This document shows positions 29,801 to 36,634 of a DNA stretch of 64,000 bases, piece after piece. Positions within the stretch are counted from its first letter, which is position 1. Each line of letters begins with the position of its first letter. Under the pieces are notes generated by a model, which was given only the letters and a program-made list of their open reading frames with translations, was not told where the DNA came from and did not search any database. The stretch lies in the NCBI GenBank assembly GCA_903929475.1, contig CAIYUV010000006.1:1-64000 (forward strand). Reading direction: 5' to 3'. Source of the DNA: an uncultured Spartobacteria bacterium. GTDB lineage: Bacteria > Verrucomicrobiota > Verrucomicrobiia > Chthoniobacterales > Chthoniobacteraceae. Made by a program: the position numbers and the translations under genes.

Positions 29801-29912
29801 CAATCAAAACCGCCACGGCGGCCAGCACGCCTCGAAGGATAATCAGGCCCCGTCGCCGTTTGGCAAAGGCGGTCAGTTTCTGAAAGATAAGAGGGTCTAT
29901 ATGGCTGCTCAT
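23868..29912 (-). CDS. giant membrane-anchored coiled-coil protein (DUF4175-like) with PAAGEK repeat and Ala/Glu-rich C-terminus
   Basis: 2014 aa; two N-terminal TM segments; long helical region; about two dozen PAAGEK-type hexapeptides. Confidence 0.8.
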   Translation of the reverse strand: MSSHIDPLIFQKLTAFAKRRRGLIILRGVLAAVAVLIAAMVAVAAADYYIPFLSDKSRWVLSLLAYAASFAVAWWYCLRPLRHAPNERQIARLLEHAAPKLREDLLSAVELGSGEGDVFDSAQFRELLQKDVSSRMEDVEVEALLPVTLIKRYINFAGVIIVALVVLMLASHMRLSSLLLRALAPGANLARVSNTQIFVIEPKAGDQVVAQGDAIKVVIELRGAVVKTANLETVSKDEPTNISEMTPIGNDRFTANIRVGRNTVDYRIQAGDGRSRYYHLTAAARPIEEGFEKTYHYPSYTGIADKTVKDESGDIAAIVGTKVDVIVKPNQPVKSGALNMDVGGKQVLVPLNQLPDGRLSTQLTIKESATYRVNLTSKDTGFENKFGPAYELRAAPDLVPAISLVEPENDLISPANEIVKVIANASDDIGLAQVTQEIKVNDGKWKEVVLAKNAGPSKRVTRDWDLFEEGVREGDQISMKLVAADFAGNRVESRTLLITVVAAGFEMKRLSAIRDFQALNTSLQALLASSEKLEAQAKAASGKFDTLEPTDSLRGQTVQSLATVYEDYEAKLYQTWVELDVLLREAPANHHSADIVLLGQLLGQIHSGEAQKAGRVVKLLATSPGIPAARELMHQVMATTTNVKTLAKVAQETAHMLLSAEEIDSVAELGAVLSAEQRRIVVKAKISKTPEEWAKLATRFQTVMSTSKNIESLLEKMTERGVPLGEAARGIRNNLINERSKCENALDSVPLNKDHIGMLEQYSNAIQAHINRTFDVRAELAPKLITTRLRLPAEPTKMPPGLIAVTHRDLMEELDPIWTNIDLLLKDQAAIAQTELLTPDERAALLDASLNSRVEIFKTHGDLEEFRSSADTAFVGDLRRATVALSVLRASENGGEKQLQELSQNLRILAAGHNLHELMDGLMSLAGRERWELRAPQARTSVPRDWAWISTRLYLAPDQLKNLELKDPEAAKAVESVIAKLRDLNVGESFMKAANEMSSRSKTDRPPQSVRKDLETLAGKLREMLGVLHKPMEAARKNLAKLSPKISELAAALAKEEAALKTKTSGQVTQVLQSTPEANKNLTVPQLAQQRQINVKIDGLRGLIRADANEQNILKKDQRERMRDANDALELLKNPPPRAEQALLDATVVEEVAGQKGELETAVEQEEELVKALNLIAKNYAALEDGKASVETRTEMRKVETETGIKQKLDEEMVKVEVLEKMQNKSAADLLKDLESKLATNPEMRKELDSITKNAIANAVDKLNDAAAGEARVAKKVKDEATKAKDPKNNMSALDAAKLAASLMREAKTAADAANQFATKADNKTALEKTKTAVEKSGPAVVAVDVVVEAATQLDKSAVVKDVVRFASMVNDKCEFFISLASGFINESNEAANRAKTEMDKGGAQKETNQQGNQQSALGSQKASQAIEAIRRAQAAAKEAAEQAVENAKNPDAAPANKRLTGVSKDQDPVDDKVKEAASEIARASRHEDRLKNKDAAKKLGEIADKTEKTGEEEVPAAEKAIKEKKNLDEVLAPVEKAEKSLEERAKELKDETEKLANGEEPAAGEKPAPGEKPAAGEKPEAGEKPAAGEKPEAGEKPAAGEKPEAGEKPAAGEKPEAGEKPAAGEKPAAGEKPAAGEKPAAGEKPAAGEKPAAGEKPAAGEKPAAGEKPAAGEKPAAGEKPAAGEKPAAGEKPAAGEKPAADEKPAGNSDEMPIEATPEEQKAFARALDALDKQLNDNADADATEAEATEAANEEIAAAEAAEAAEAKSAEAKAAAAKAAKAAKASPSPAAEAALAAAEAAAAEAAEAAEAAAAEAAEAAEEAAEAAAAAADGPKPAPAPGKNLTGGAPPPPGSEAPGLPGDPNGPTPPPGPPPPPGPGGEIPGGIPVPIPGGPPGPPMPGPLSEMAKAAMDKMRQDRNPPPSPMKAKPSKNQMAKSQGGSKLADPDAVGKLPDLVNAKKGEWGKLPPKMAEALTKAQHEPVPDEYRESIDMYYRVIADRAKKSQEVPTKAQP
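24790..25240 (-). repeat. 18-nt periodic in-frame coding repeat (PAAGEK/PEAGEK)
   Basis: Tandem gctgctggtttttcgccc-type units within the giant CDS. Confidence 0.95.
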
Positions 29913-30042
29913 GGTCGTATTGGTTCGAGAACTTCGAGTTTAGAGCCAATCATGCAAAGAAAATTAGGCAGTTTTGTGAACTTTAAGCGAAAGCGTCGAA
30001 GCACTCTGGACGCACCCCTGTTCAGTCGTTACACGGGCCCAG

Positions 30043-30705
30043 ATGAAAAAACTGTTCGCTGAATTTCTCGGCACCTTCGCGCTCGTGTTCGCTGGCACAG
30101 GCGCGATTGTGATTAACGACGCCACGGGCGCGATTACACACCCCGGTATCGCGCTCACTTTCGGCCTTATCGTGATGACGATGATTTACTGCTTCGGCGA
30201 TGTGAGTGGCGCGCATTTGAATCCCGCAGTCACCACCGCTTTTGCCGCCGCACGACGGATGCATTGGAGCGAAGTGCCCGGCTACATCGGCGCGCAAGTG
30301 CTAGGTGCGCTCACTGCGAGTGGTCTGTTGAGTTTCCTTTTTCCAACAAACGCAAAACTCGGCGCAACGCTCCCCTTTGGTCTGCCAATGCAAAGCTTCA
30401 TCCTCGAAGTGGTGCTCACTTTTCTCCTCATGCTGGTGATCCTCAGCGTGAGCACGGGTGCAAAAGAGAAGGGCATCACAGCCGGCATCGCCATCGGTGG
30501 TGTGATTGCGCTGGAGGCCATGTTTGCAGGGCCGATTTGCGGAGCCTCGATGAACCCCGCCCGCTCGCTGGCTCCGGCAATCATCAGTGGCCACATCGAG
30601 CATCTCTGGCTGTATATCGCCGCTCCGGTGCTCGGCGCGCTGCTTGCCATCCCCGCCTGCTGCGGCGTGCGCGAAGCAGGCTGCTGTTGCGCCGCACGTT
30701 CGTAA
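30043..30705 (+). CDS. MIP family channel (aquaporin/aquaglyceroporin)
   Basis: HLNPAVT and MNPARS motifs, six TM segments; Cys-rich C-terminus ACCGVREAGCCCAARS. Confidence 0.95.
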   Translation: MKKLFAEFLGTFALVFAGTGAIVINDATGAITHPGIALTFGLIVMTMIYCFGDVSGAHLNPAVTTAFAAARRMHWSEVPGYIGAQVLGALTASGLLSFLFPTNAKLGATLPFGLPMQSFILEVVLTFLLMLVILSVSTGAKEKGITAGIAIGGVIALEAMFAGPICGASMNPARSLAPAIISGHIEHLWLYIAAPVLGALLAIPACCGVREAGCCCAARS

Positions 30706-30713
30706 AATAAGCC

Positions 30714-31145
30714 ATGCCACCGCTCATCCTCATTCTCTGCACGGGAAATTCCTGCCGCTCCCACATGGCCGAGGGCATCCTCCGTGACGCCGTCGGCGAC
30801 AAACTTCGCGTCGCCAGCGCGGGATCAAAGCCTGCGGGCTACGTGCATCCGCTCGCCATTCGCGCACTCGCGGAAATCGGCATTGATATTTCCTCGCATC
30901 ACTCAAAGCACCTCAACGAATTCCTGACACAAGACGTGGAGACCGTCATCACCGTCTGTGGAAACGCAGATCAAGTTTGCCCGATGTTTCCCGGCCAGAT
31001 GAACCGCCATCACTGGGGCTTCGACGATCCCGCCCACGCGACCGGCAGCGAAGAGGAACAACTCGCTGTCTTCCGCCGCGTGCGCGACGAAATCGCCCGC
31101 GTCTTCCGCGCCTACGCCGCAGGACGGATCGATGCGTTGAAGTAA
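30714..31145 (+). CDS. arsC: arsenate reductase, thioredoxin-dependent (LMW-PTP type)
   Basis: [17 protein letters not shown]-loop plus [14 protein letters not shown]...HWGFDDPA. Confidence 0.93.
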   Translation: MPPLILILCTGNSCRSHMAEGILRDAVGDKLRVASAGSKPAGYVHPLAIRALAEIGIDISSHHSKHLNEFLTQDVETVITVCGNADQVCPMFPGQMNRHHWGFDDPAHATGSEEEQLAVFRRVRDEIARVFRAYAAGRIDALK

Positions 31146-31150
31146 GCGAG

Positions 31151-31594
31151 CTACGCCTTGCCGCCGTAGCTCACATAGTCGTCAAGATCGAGCAGGTCGC
31201 TCCAACAAACGATGTCCGCGCGGCCCGGCCCACATTCGGCGAGATAGGAATCGAAGCGCGCTTTGTCGTCTGCGCCGGGCTTGCGTTTGTCAGACGCATC
31301 GCTCCATGCCTCGATTTCCTCTGCCGTGTGTTTGTTGCGTTGATTCGCCTTTATCCATGCGAGCACAGCACCGTCGCCGCCGCCCTTGGCGACTTCGGCT
31401 TTGAGCGCATTGGCATCAATGCCAAGAAACGTGAGAATGCGCTGATCGTTCGGGCAGGCGTAGTGGAAACTCCCCGGTGTCCCGGCGATTTCGGCGCGAC
31501 ACTTGTCGAGCATCCGGCAGAGCAGCGCGTAGCCACCGAGACGGGCTTTGGGGCTACGTGGCGGACGTTGAGAGAGGTCGGTGATCGGGCTCAT
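31151..31594 (-). CDS. DUF5069 domain protein
   Basis: RSPKARLGGYALLCRMLDKCRAEIAG...FHYACPNDQRILTFLGID. Confidence 0.8.
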   Translation of the reverse strand: MSPITDLSQRPPRSPKARLGGYALLCRMLDKCRAEIAGTPGSFHYACPNDQRILTFLGIDANALKAEVAKGGGDGAVLAWIKANQRNKHTAEEIEAWSDASDKRKPGADDKARFDSYLAECGPGRADIVCWSDLLDLDDYVSYGGKA

Positions 31595-31621
31595 GGATTT
31601 AGAAAGCAGAACTCCGCACGG

Positions 31622-32587
31622 CTATTTACGCCGCCCTTTTGGATCTTGGTTCGCCTGCAATTCCTCCTCGGTCGGCTTGCTTTCCACGCCGTTGGTGGGG
31701 ACTTCGGCTTTTGCCGTCCAAAGGATCGCGTTGAGCACGAGCTTGCGTTGGTCGTCGTTCGCCCAGCCTTTGTGAAAGTGACCACCGGTAAAACCAAAAC
31801 CGCGCCCACCGTCCTCGCGCTGCACCGCCCATGCGACGTGCTGCGGTTGCTTGAGTTCGATGACTTCGTTGCGCACTTCGGGGTTACCGCTATGCGTGCC
31901 GTCCTTGCCCGCAGTGTTGGGCGGCGGAAGATCGGTGAGGATGGGCATCACGCCCTTCATTCCCGCGCGGAAACGCATGTGGTAATACCATTCGTCATTC
32001 GTGCTGAATGGCTTCACGCCATTGCTGATTGGGTGCTTCGGCAACTCTTTGAAATTCGCCGTCCAATGCGGATTCACTGACCAGAACTGCTCGAAGTATC
32101 CACCGAGCCAGTCGAGAAATTCGGGCGTCGCCTTTCCTTTTGATCCGCGTCCCGCTGGTAACGTCTGCTTTGTCGGCTGTCCGTCGGCGGAGGGTTCCAC
32201 CGGCGTCCAGTTGTCTTTTACGTAGGCAGGCTCGACGGCGTAGTGCAGGCAGACAAAACCGCAGCCACGCTTCATCTGTTCGCCGAGTTGATGCAGACGT
32301 TCGTCGTTCGCTGCGGGGTGCCCATCGCCACCATCGGCGTAGATGAGAACTGTATCCGCCTTGGCGAGTTCCTCGGCTGCGGGCCACTCGCCGTTGAGAT
32401 GAATTTTCACCTCCACTTTGTCAGCCGAGCCCTGTGCGAGGCATTTGGCGAGAAGCTGCACGCCTGCATTGTGCTCATGCTCGCCCGGCCCGTGCGAAGG
32501 ACGGCCTGCGATGAAGACGAGTTGCTTTTTGTCCGCTGCAAAGACGGAGGCTGTGAGTGCTGCGAGGGTGATGAGGATGGTTTTCAT
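31622..32587 (-). CDS. ThuA domain protein, exported
   Basis: Signal peptide; FIAGRPSHGPGEHEHNAG; GFVCLHYAVE; FGFTGGHFHKGWANDDQRKLVLNAILWTAK. Confidence 0.92.
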   Translation of the reverse strand: MKTILITLAALTASVFAADKKQLVFIAGRPSHGPGEHEHNAGVQLLAKCLAQGSADKVEVKIHLNGEWPAAEELAKADTVLIYADGGDGHPAANDERLHQLGEQMKRGCGFVCLHYAVEPAYVKDNWTPVEPSADGQPTKQTLPAGRGSKGKATPEFLDWLGGYFEQFWSVNPHWTANFKELPKHPISNGVKPFSTNDEWYYHMRFRAGMKGVMPILTDLPPPNTAGKDGTHSGNPEVRNEVIELKQPQHVAWAVQREDGGRGFGFTGGHFHKGWANDDQRKLVLNAILWTAKAEVPTNGVESKPTEEELQANQDPKGRRK

Positions 32588-32610
32588 GTGCTGTTGGAGT
32601 TGAAATGAAA

Positions 32611-32651
32611 AAGCCGCGAAGGGTGCGCTACGTTTGCGTCCTTCGCGGCTT
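32611..32651 (-). terminator. intrinsic terminator-like hairpin between DUF1080 and ThuA genes
   Basis: Perfect 12-bp arms aagccgcgaagg / ccttcgcggctt; on the minus strand followed by a T-rich tract. Confidence 0.75.
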
Positions 32652-32665
32652 CATCGTGAGATCAG

Positions 32666-33364
32666 TTATTTGTCGGTCTTGAGAACGATGTTTTTGAACT
32701 GCACCGTCATCGGCGGGCCTGCGTGGAGTTGAAACGCGAGGACGCCCGACTTCGCTCCGACCTCAGTTTCGTCGGTCACGTCCACCGTGAGATTGCCGTT
32801 GATGAAATGCTGGAGATGCCCGCCCTTGGCGACGATTTTGTAGTCGTTCCATTCGGCGGGTTTGATCGCTGCCTGGATTTCATCGCTCTTGCCAACTTCG
32901 CCGGTGACTTCGATCTTGTTGCCCTCGTGGATGGTCACCTTTTGCCCGCGCTTTGCAAGAATACCGCGTCCCTTTTCCTCGTAGAGGATTCCGCTGTAGG
33001 TCTTGCCGACTTCAAAATCCGCCTGATAGCCGGCAACGACGGAATATTCAGCTTTCACGACCTTGCTGCGATACTGGATGCCGCTGTTTCCAAATCCCTT
33101 CGCGCCGCCTTCGGCATCCGTGATTTTATATTGAAGGGTGAGTTCAAAGTCGCCGACCTCGCCGTCCTGCCAGATAAGGAAGGTGTTTTCCTTCGCAGGC
33201 GTTTCCTTCGAGGTCTGGCCGGTGATTGCACCGTCCTTCACACTCCAAAATTCCGGCTGCCCTTTCCACCCGGTGAGATCCTTGCCGTTGAAGAGCTGCT
33301 TTTCGTCGGCGGAAGCGAATGAGCAGAGCGCGAGGAGCGCAGCGAGTGTGGTGGTCAGTTTCAT
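32666..33364 (-). CDS. DUF1080 (3-keto-disaccharide hydrolase-type) protein, exported
   Basis: Signal peptide; KQLFNGKDLTGWKGQPEFWSVKDGAITG; GNSGIQYRS. Confidence 0.93.
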   Translation of the reverse strand: MKLTTTLAALLALCSFASADEKQLFNGKDLTGWKGQPEFWSVKDGAITGQTSKETPAKENTFLIWQDGEVGDFELTLQYKITDAEGGAKGFGNSGIQYRSKVVKAEYSVVAGYQADFEVGKTYSGILYEEKGRGILAKRGQKVTIHEGNKIEVTGEVGKSDEIQAAIKPAEWNDYKIVAKGGHLQHFINGNLTVDVTDETEVGAKSGVLAFQLHAGPPMTVQFKNIVLKTDK

Positions 33365-33391
33365 GTTTTTGTAGGTTGGTAAAAGAGACGA

Positions 33392-34243
33392 CTACTTTTT
33401 GCCGAAAACCTTGTGCATATTTTTCAAGCCCTTCACCGCGATGTCAGTGCGGTTCGGCTCGATTTTTCGCCAGATGGCTGCGGCGCGCGCGATGACTTTC
33501 ACGTCGGTGGTGAAGGATTCGATGACCACGTCGCCCTTGAATTTAATCTTGCGCAGAGCCTTCACGATGGGAGCCCATTCGATGTGATCGTTGCCCGGTG
33601 TGCCGCGGTCACTGCCGCACGCGTGGAAGTGCGCGAGGTGCTTGCCGGCCTTGATGATTGCAGCGGCCTGGTTTTTTTCCTCGATGTTCATGTGGAACGT
33701 ATCGAGGTGAAGTTTCACCGCTTTGCTGCCCACGGCCTTCACGAGCTTCAGCCCCTGATCGCAAGTGTTGAGGAAGTCGGTTTCAAAACGATTCAGCGGC
33801 TCGATGCAAAGGAGCACGCCTTTTTTCTCCGCGTGTTTTGCGAGAGCCTTGAGGTTTTTCACCACGAGGGCGAATTCCACTTTCTGTTGCTTTGGCTCCA
33901 CGGCGTCGGCCTTGCCCACGACCGAGTAAACAGGCCCGATGACGCTCGGGCAGCCCATCACTGCCGCCTGATCAATCAGCGCCTTAATGTATGCGGCACC
34001 CGCCTTCTGCTCGGCGGCGTTGCCGCGAAAATCACGACCCGGCCCCATGCACGCGCAGATGCTGCCGACGGCGATGCCCGCTTTTTTCGCCGCAGCCTTC
34101 ACTGCGACTGGATCAATGTGCGAGGGATCCTCGACGGGAATTTCGACGGTGTCGAAGCCCCACTTTTTGAATTGTGAAAACAGCTTGGTGCTCGCGGTGA
34201 CGAACGGGCTGACGAACAGGAATGAGTTAATACCGAAACGCAT
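33392..34243 (-). CDS. sugar phosphate isomerase/epimerase (AP endonuclease 2 TIM barrel)
   Basis: MRFGINSFLFVSPF...FDTVEIPVEDPSHID...GVLLCIEPLNRFETDFLNT...LHLDTFHMNIEEKN. Confidence 0.92.
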   Translation of the reverse strand: MRFGINSFLFVSPFVTASTKLFSQFKKWGFDTVEIPVEDPSHIDPVAVKAAAKKAGIAVGSICACMGPGRDFRGNAAEQKAGAAYIKALIDQAAVMGCPSVIGPVYSVVGKADAVEPKQQKVEFALVVKNLKALAKHAEKKGVLLCIEPLNRFETDFLNTCDQGLKLVKAVGSKAVKLHLDTFHMNIEEKNQAAAIIKAGKHLAHFHACGSDRGTPGNDHIEWAPIVKALRKIKFKGDVVIESFTTDVKVIARAAAIWRKIEPNRTDIAVKGLKNMHKVFGKK

Positions 34244-34358
34244 GGGTGTGGATTTGTTGAGTGTTGGTTTGCTGAAAAGGGACGCGCCTTTTGCTCGCGG
34301 GAACAAGCGGAGTCAAGCGCAGGACACAACGCGCTGACAACTCAGCGAATGAATTTGC

Positions 34359-35630
34359 TCAAGGCTCGCCTACGGCCGCCACAAGCCGCCGGACTATTGC
34401 CTCGCCATTCGCACCCTCGCGCAGTGCGGCGGCATTTCCGAAGACACGATGCGCCAGCGCGCAACAGGCAGTCGCACGAATATCATCCGCAGTGACGAGC
34501 GAACGCCCCGCGATGATTGCGCGTGCCTTTGCACCGAGGATGAGCGCATGAGCACCGCGCGGCCCGGCTCCGCTGCTCACGTATTTGCGGATGAAATCGG
34601 GCGCACCTGCATCGGCGGGGCGCGTGGCCCGCACAAGGCGGATGGCGAATTTCACCAAGTGATCACTCATCGGCAAATCAAGAACTGTCTTTTGCAATTC
34701 CAGGATTTCTCGCGCGCTGAAGATTTTTTCCGATGCGGCATCCGGCGGCACGCTCGCTCCTTGCGTGCTGATGCTGAACATAAAGCGGTCAATTCGTTCC
34801 GCGGAAAGCGCACGCACCCCCGCCTCCCCGACTCCGCCCTGCGTTGCCATGACAAAAAACAGCGGCTCCAGCGCAAACTTCATCCCCTCCGCAGCGATGC
34901 TATATTCCTCCATCGCCTCGATCAAAACTGTCTGCGGCCCGTCCGGCGCACAGTTGAATTCCTCGGCAAAAAATATCTGTGCAAAAATCGGCCCCTGCAC
35001 GAGACGCCCCGCGCCCTCGACACCGAACAAGTCACGCTCCGTGACATCCGGCGTGAAACGCACACGCTCGCATTTCAAATCGAACATCCCCGCAAGCGAG
35101 CGCACAAACGCAGCATCCGTCGCACCACCCATGCCGCCGAGCACGACGTGCCCGCGCGAAATCAACGCCGCCAGCACATCGCCGACGACGATGCCATTCT
35201 CTCCGATTTTCCGCGCAAGCGCCGCCACTCGTCCGCGCACCTGCTCCACGAGTTCCTGCACCGCCGGACGATGCACGACGCCACGCGACTCTGCCGGCAA
35301 TGCACGGCTCGCAGCCTCGGCGATTGCGGAAACAACCGCATCCTCATCCTCGAAAACGAAAACATTGTCCCCGATGACCACCTCATCCTTGTCGGCTATC
35401 GGGGCCTCGGCCACCCGGTTTCCATTCAGCCTCGTCCCGTTCACGCTCCCGAGGTCGCGCAAAAACCAGCCGCCATCCTTCGGGAAAATCTCCGCGTGCC
35501 TGCGCGATCCCGCGCTCTCCGGGTGGAGCATCACATTCGTATCAGGATCGCGCCCAATAGAAAGCGACCCGCCCGCGAGCGAAAAAATCTGACCCTGCTG
35601 ATAACCGAGTAAAACGCGAAGTTGTGGCAT
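34359..35630 (-). CDS. FHA domain-MoxR-type AAA fusion (degenerate Walker A)
   Basis: FHA: SIGRDPDTNVMLHPESAGSRRHAEI..LGSVNGTRLNG; MoxR-like GPIFAQIFFAEEFNCAPDGPQTVLIEAMEE. Confidence 0.85.
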   Translation of the reverse strand: MPQLRVLLGYQQGQIFSLAGGSLSIGRDPDTNVMLHPESAGSRRHAEIFPKDGGWFLRDLGSVNGTRLNGNRVAEAPIADKDEVVIGDNVFVFEDEDAVVSAIAEAASRALPAESRGVVHRPAVQELVEQVRGRVAALARKIGENGIVVGDVLAALISRGHVVLGGMGGATDAAFVRSLAGMFDLKCERVRFTPDVTERDLFGVEGAGRLVQGPIFAQIFFAEEFNCAPDGPQTVLIEAMEEYSIAAEGMKFALEPLFFVMATQGGVGEAGVRALSAERIDRFMFSISTQGASVPPDAASEKIFSAREILELQKTVLDLPMSDHLVKFAIRLVRATRPADAGAPDFIRKYVSSGAGPRGAHALILGAKARAIIAGRSLVTADDIRATACCALAHRVFGNAAALREGANGEAIVRRLVAAVGEP

Positions 35631-35806
35631 TGTTTGTTTTGCGAAATCACGGAGCCGCAGCCCCGCCCTCAACTAGCAAGCCGAGTGCTCGCAGCAGAAC
35701 AAACCTTCCACTTTTCGATACCCAACCGGGCTAATAACCGATTTGCCACTCGCCTTTTTTACTCCGCGATTGAATTCTCCCCCTCTTGCTTCTCTAAAGT
35801 AAAACC

Positions 35807-36505
35807 ATGCACACACGCCGCACCGCCATCAAAGCCATCGCCACCGCCGCGCTCGTTGGCCCGCAGCTTTTCGCCCAGGGCACCACGCCCACCGAAGTCT
35901 TCAAACTCGCACCGCTGCCCTTCGACTACGACGCGCTCGAGCCACACATTGACGCGGAAACCATGAAGCTCCACCACGACAAACACCACGCCACCTACGT
36001 CGCCAAACTCAACGAAGCCATCGCCAAAGCCCCCGACCTCGCCGGCAAGCCCATCGAAGAACTCCTCACCACCCTCGATGCCGTGCCCGAAGCACTGCGC
36101 CCCGCCATCCGCAACCACGGTGGTGGCCACTACAACCACGCACTCTTCTGGCAGCATTTGAAAAAAGACACCGGTGGCCCGCAGGGCGACCTCCTCCGCC
36201 ACATCGAAAAAACCTTCGGCTCCTTCGCAAAATGGCAGGACCTTTTCGGCGACGCCGCCGCAAAACAATTCGGCAGCGGCTGGGCATGGCTCGTCCTCCG
36301 CGATGGCAAACTCGCTATCGAGGCCACCGCCAACCAAGACTCCCCGCTCAGCACCGGTGGCACTCCGCTGCTCGGCATAGACGTGTGGGAACACGCCTAC
36401 TACCTCAAATATCAGAACCGCCGCGCCGACTACATCAAAGCCTTTCAAGAAGTCATCAACTGGGAATTCGCCGCCGACCGCTACAAAAAGCTCGCGGGGA
36501 AATAA
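35807..36505 (+). CDS. Fe/Mn superoxide dismutase, exported (Tat-like signal)
   Basis: [11 protein letters not shown] signal; [46 protein letters not shown]. Confidence 0.95.
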   Translation: MHTRRTAIKAIATAALVGPQLFAQGTTPTEVFKLAPLPFDYDALEPHIDAETMKLHHDKHHATYVAKLNEAIAKAPDLAGKPIEELLTTLDAVPEALRPAIRNHGGGHYNHALFWQHLKKDTGGPQGDLLRHIEKTFGSFAKWQDLFGDAAAKQFGSGWAWLVLRDGKLAIEATANQDSPLSTGGTPLLGIDVWEHAYYLKYQNRRADYIKAFQEVINWEFAADRYKKLAGK

Positions 36506-36634
36506 TTTCCAAGCGCATCACTTTGACACCTTTTATCGAACGCTGGCGACACAGGCATACCGACGATCCTCGTGATGCAAACTTCCAGTTTTGAATAATG
36601 CACGACGGATACAGGGTGATTCCTTGCCTGCGCG

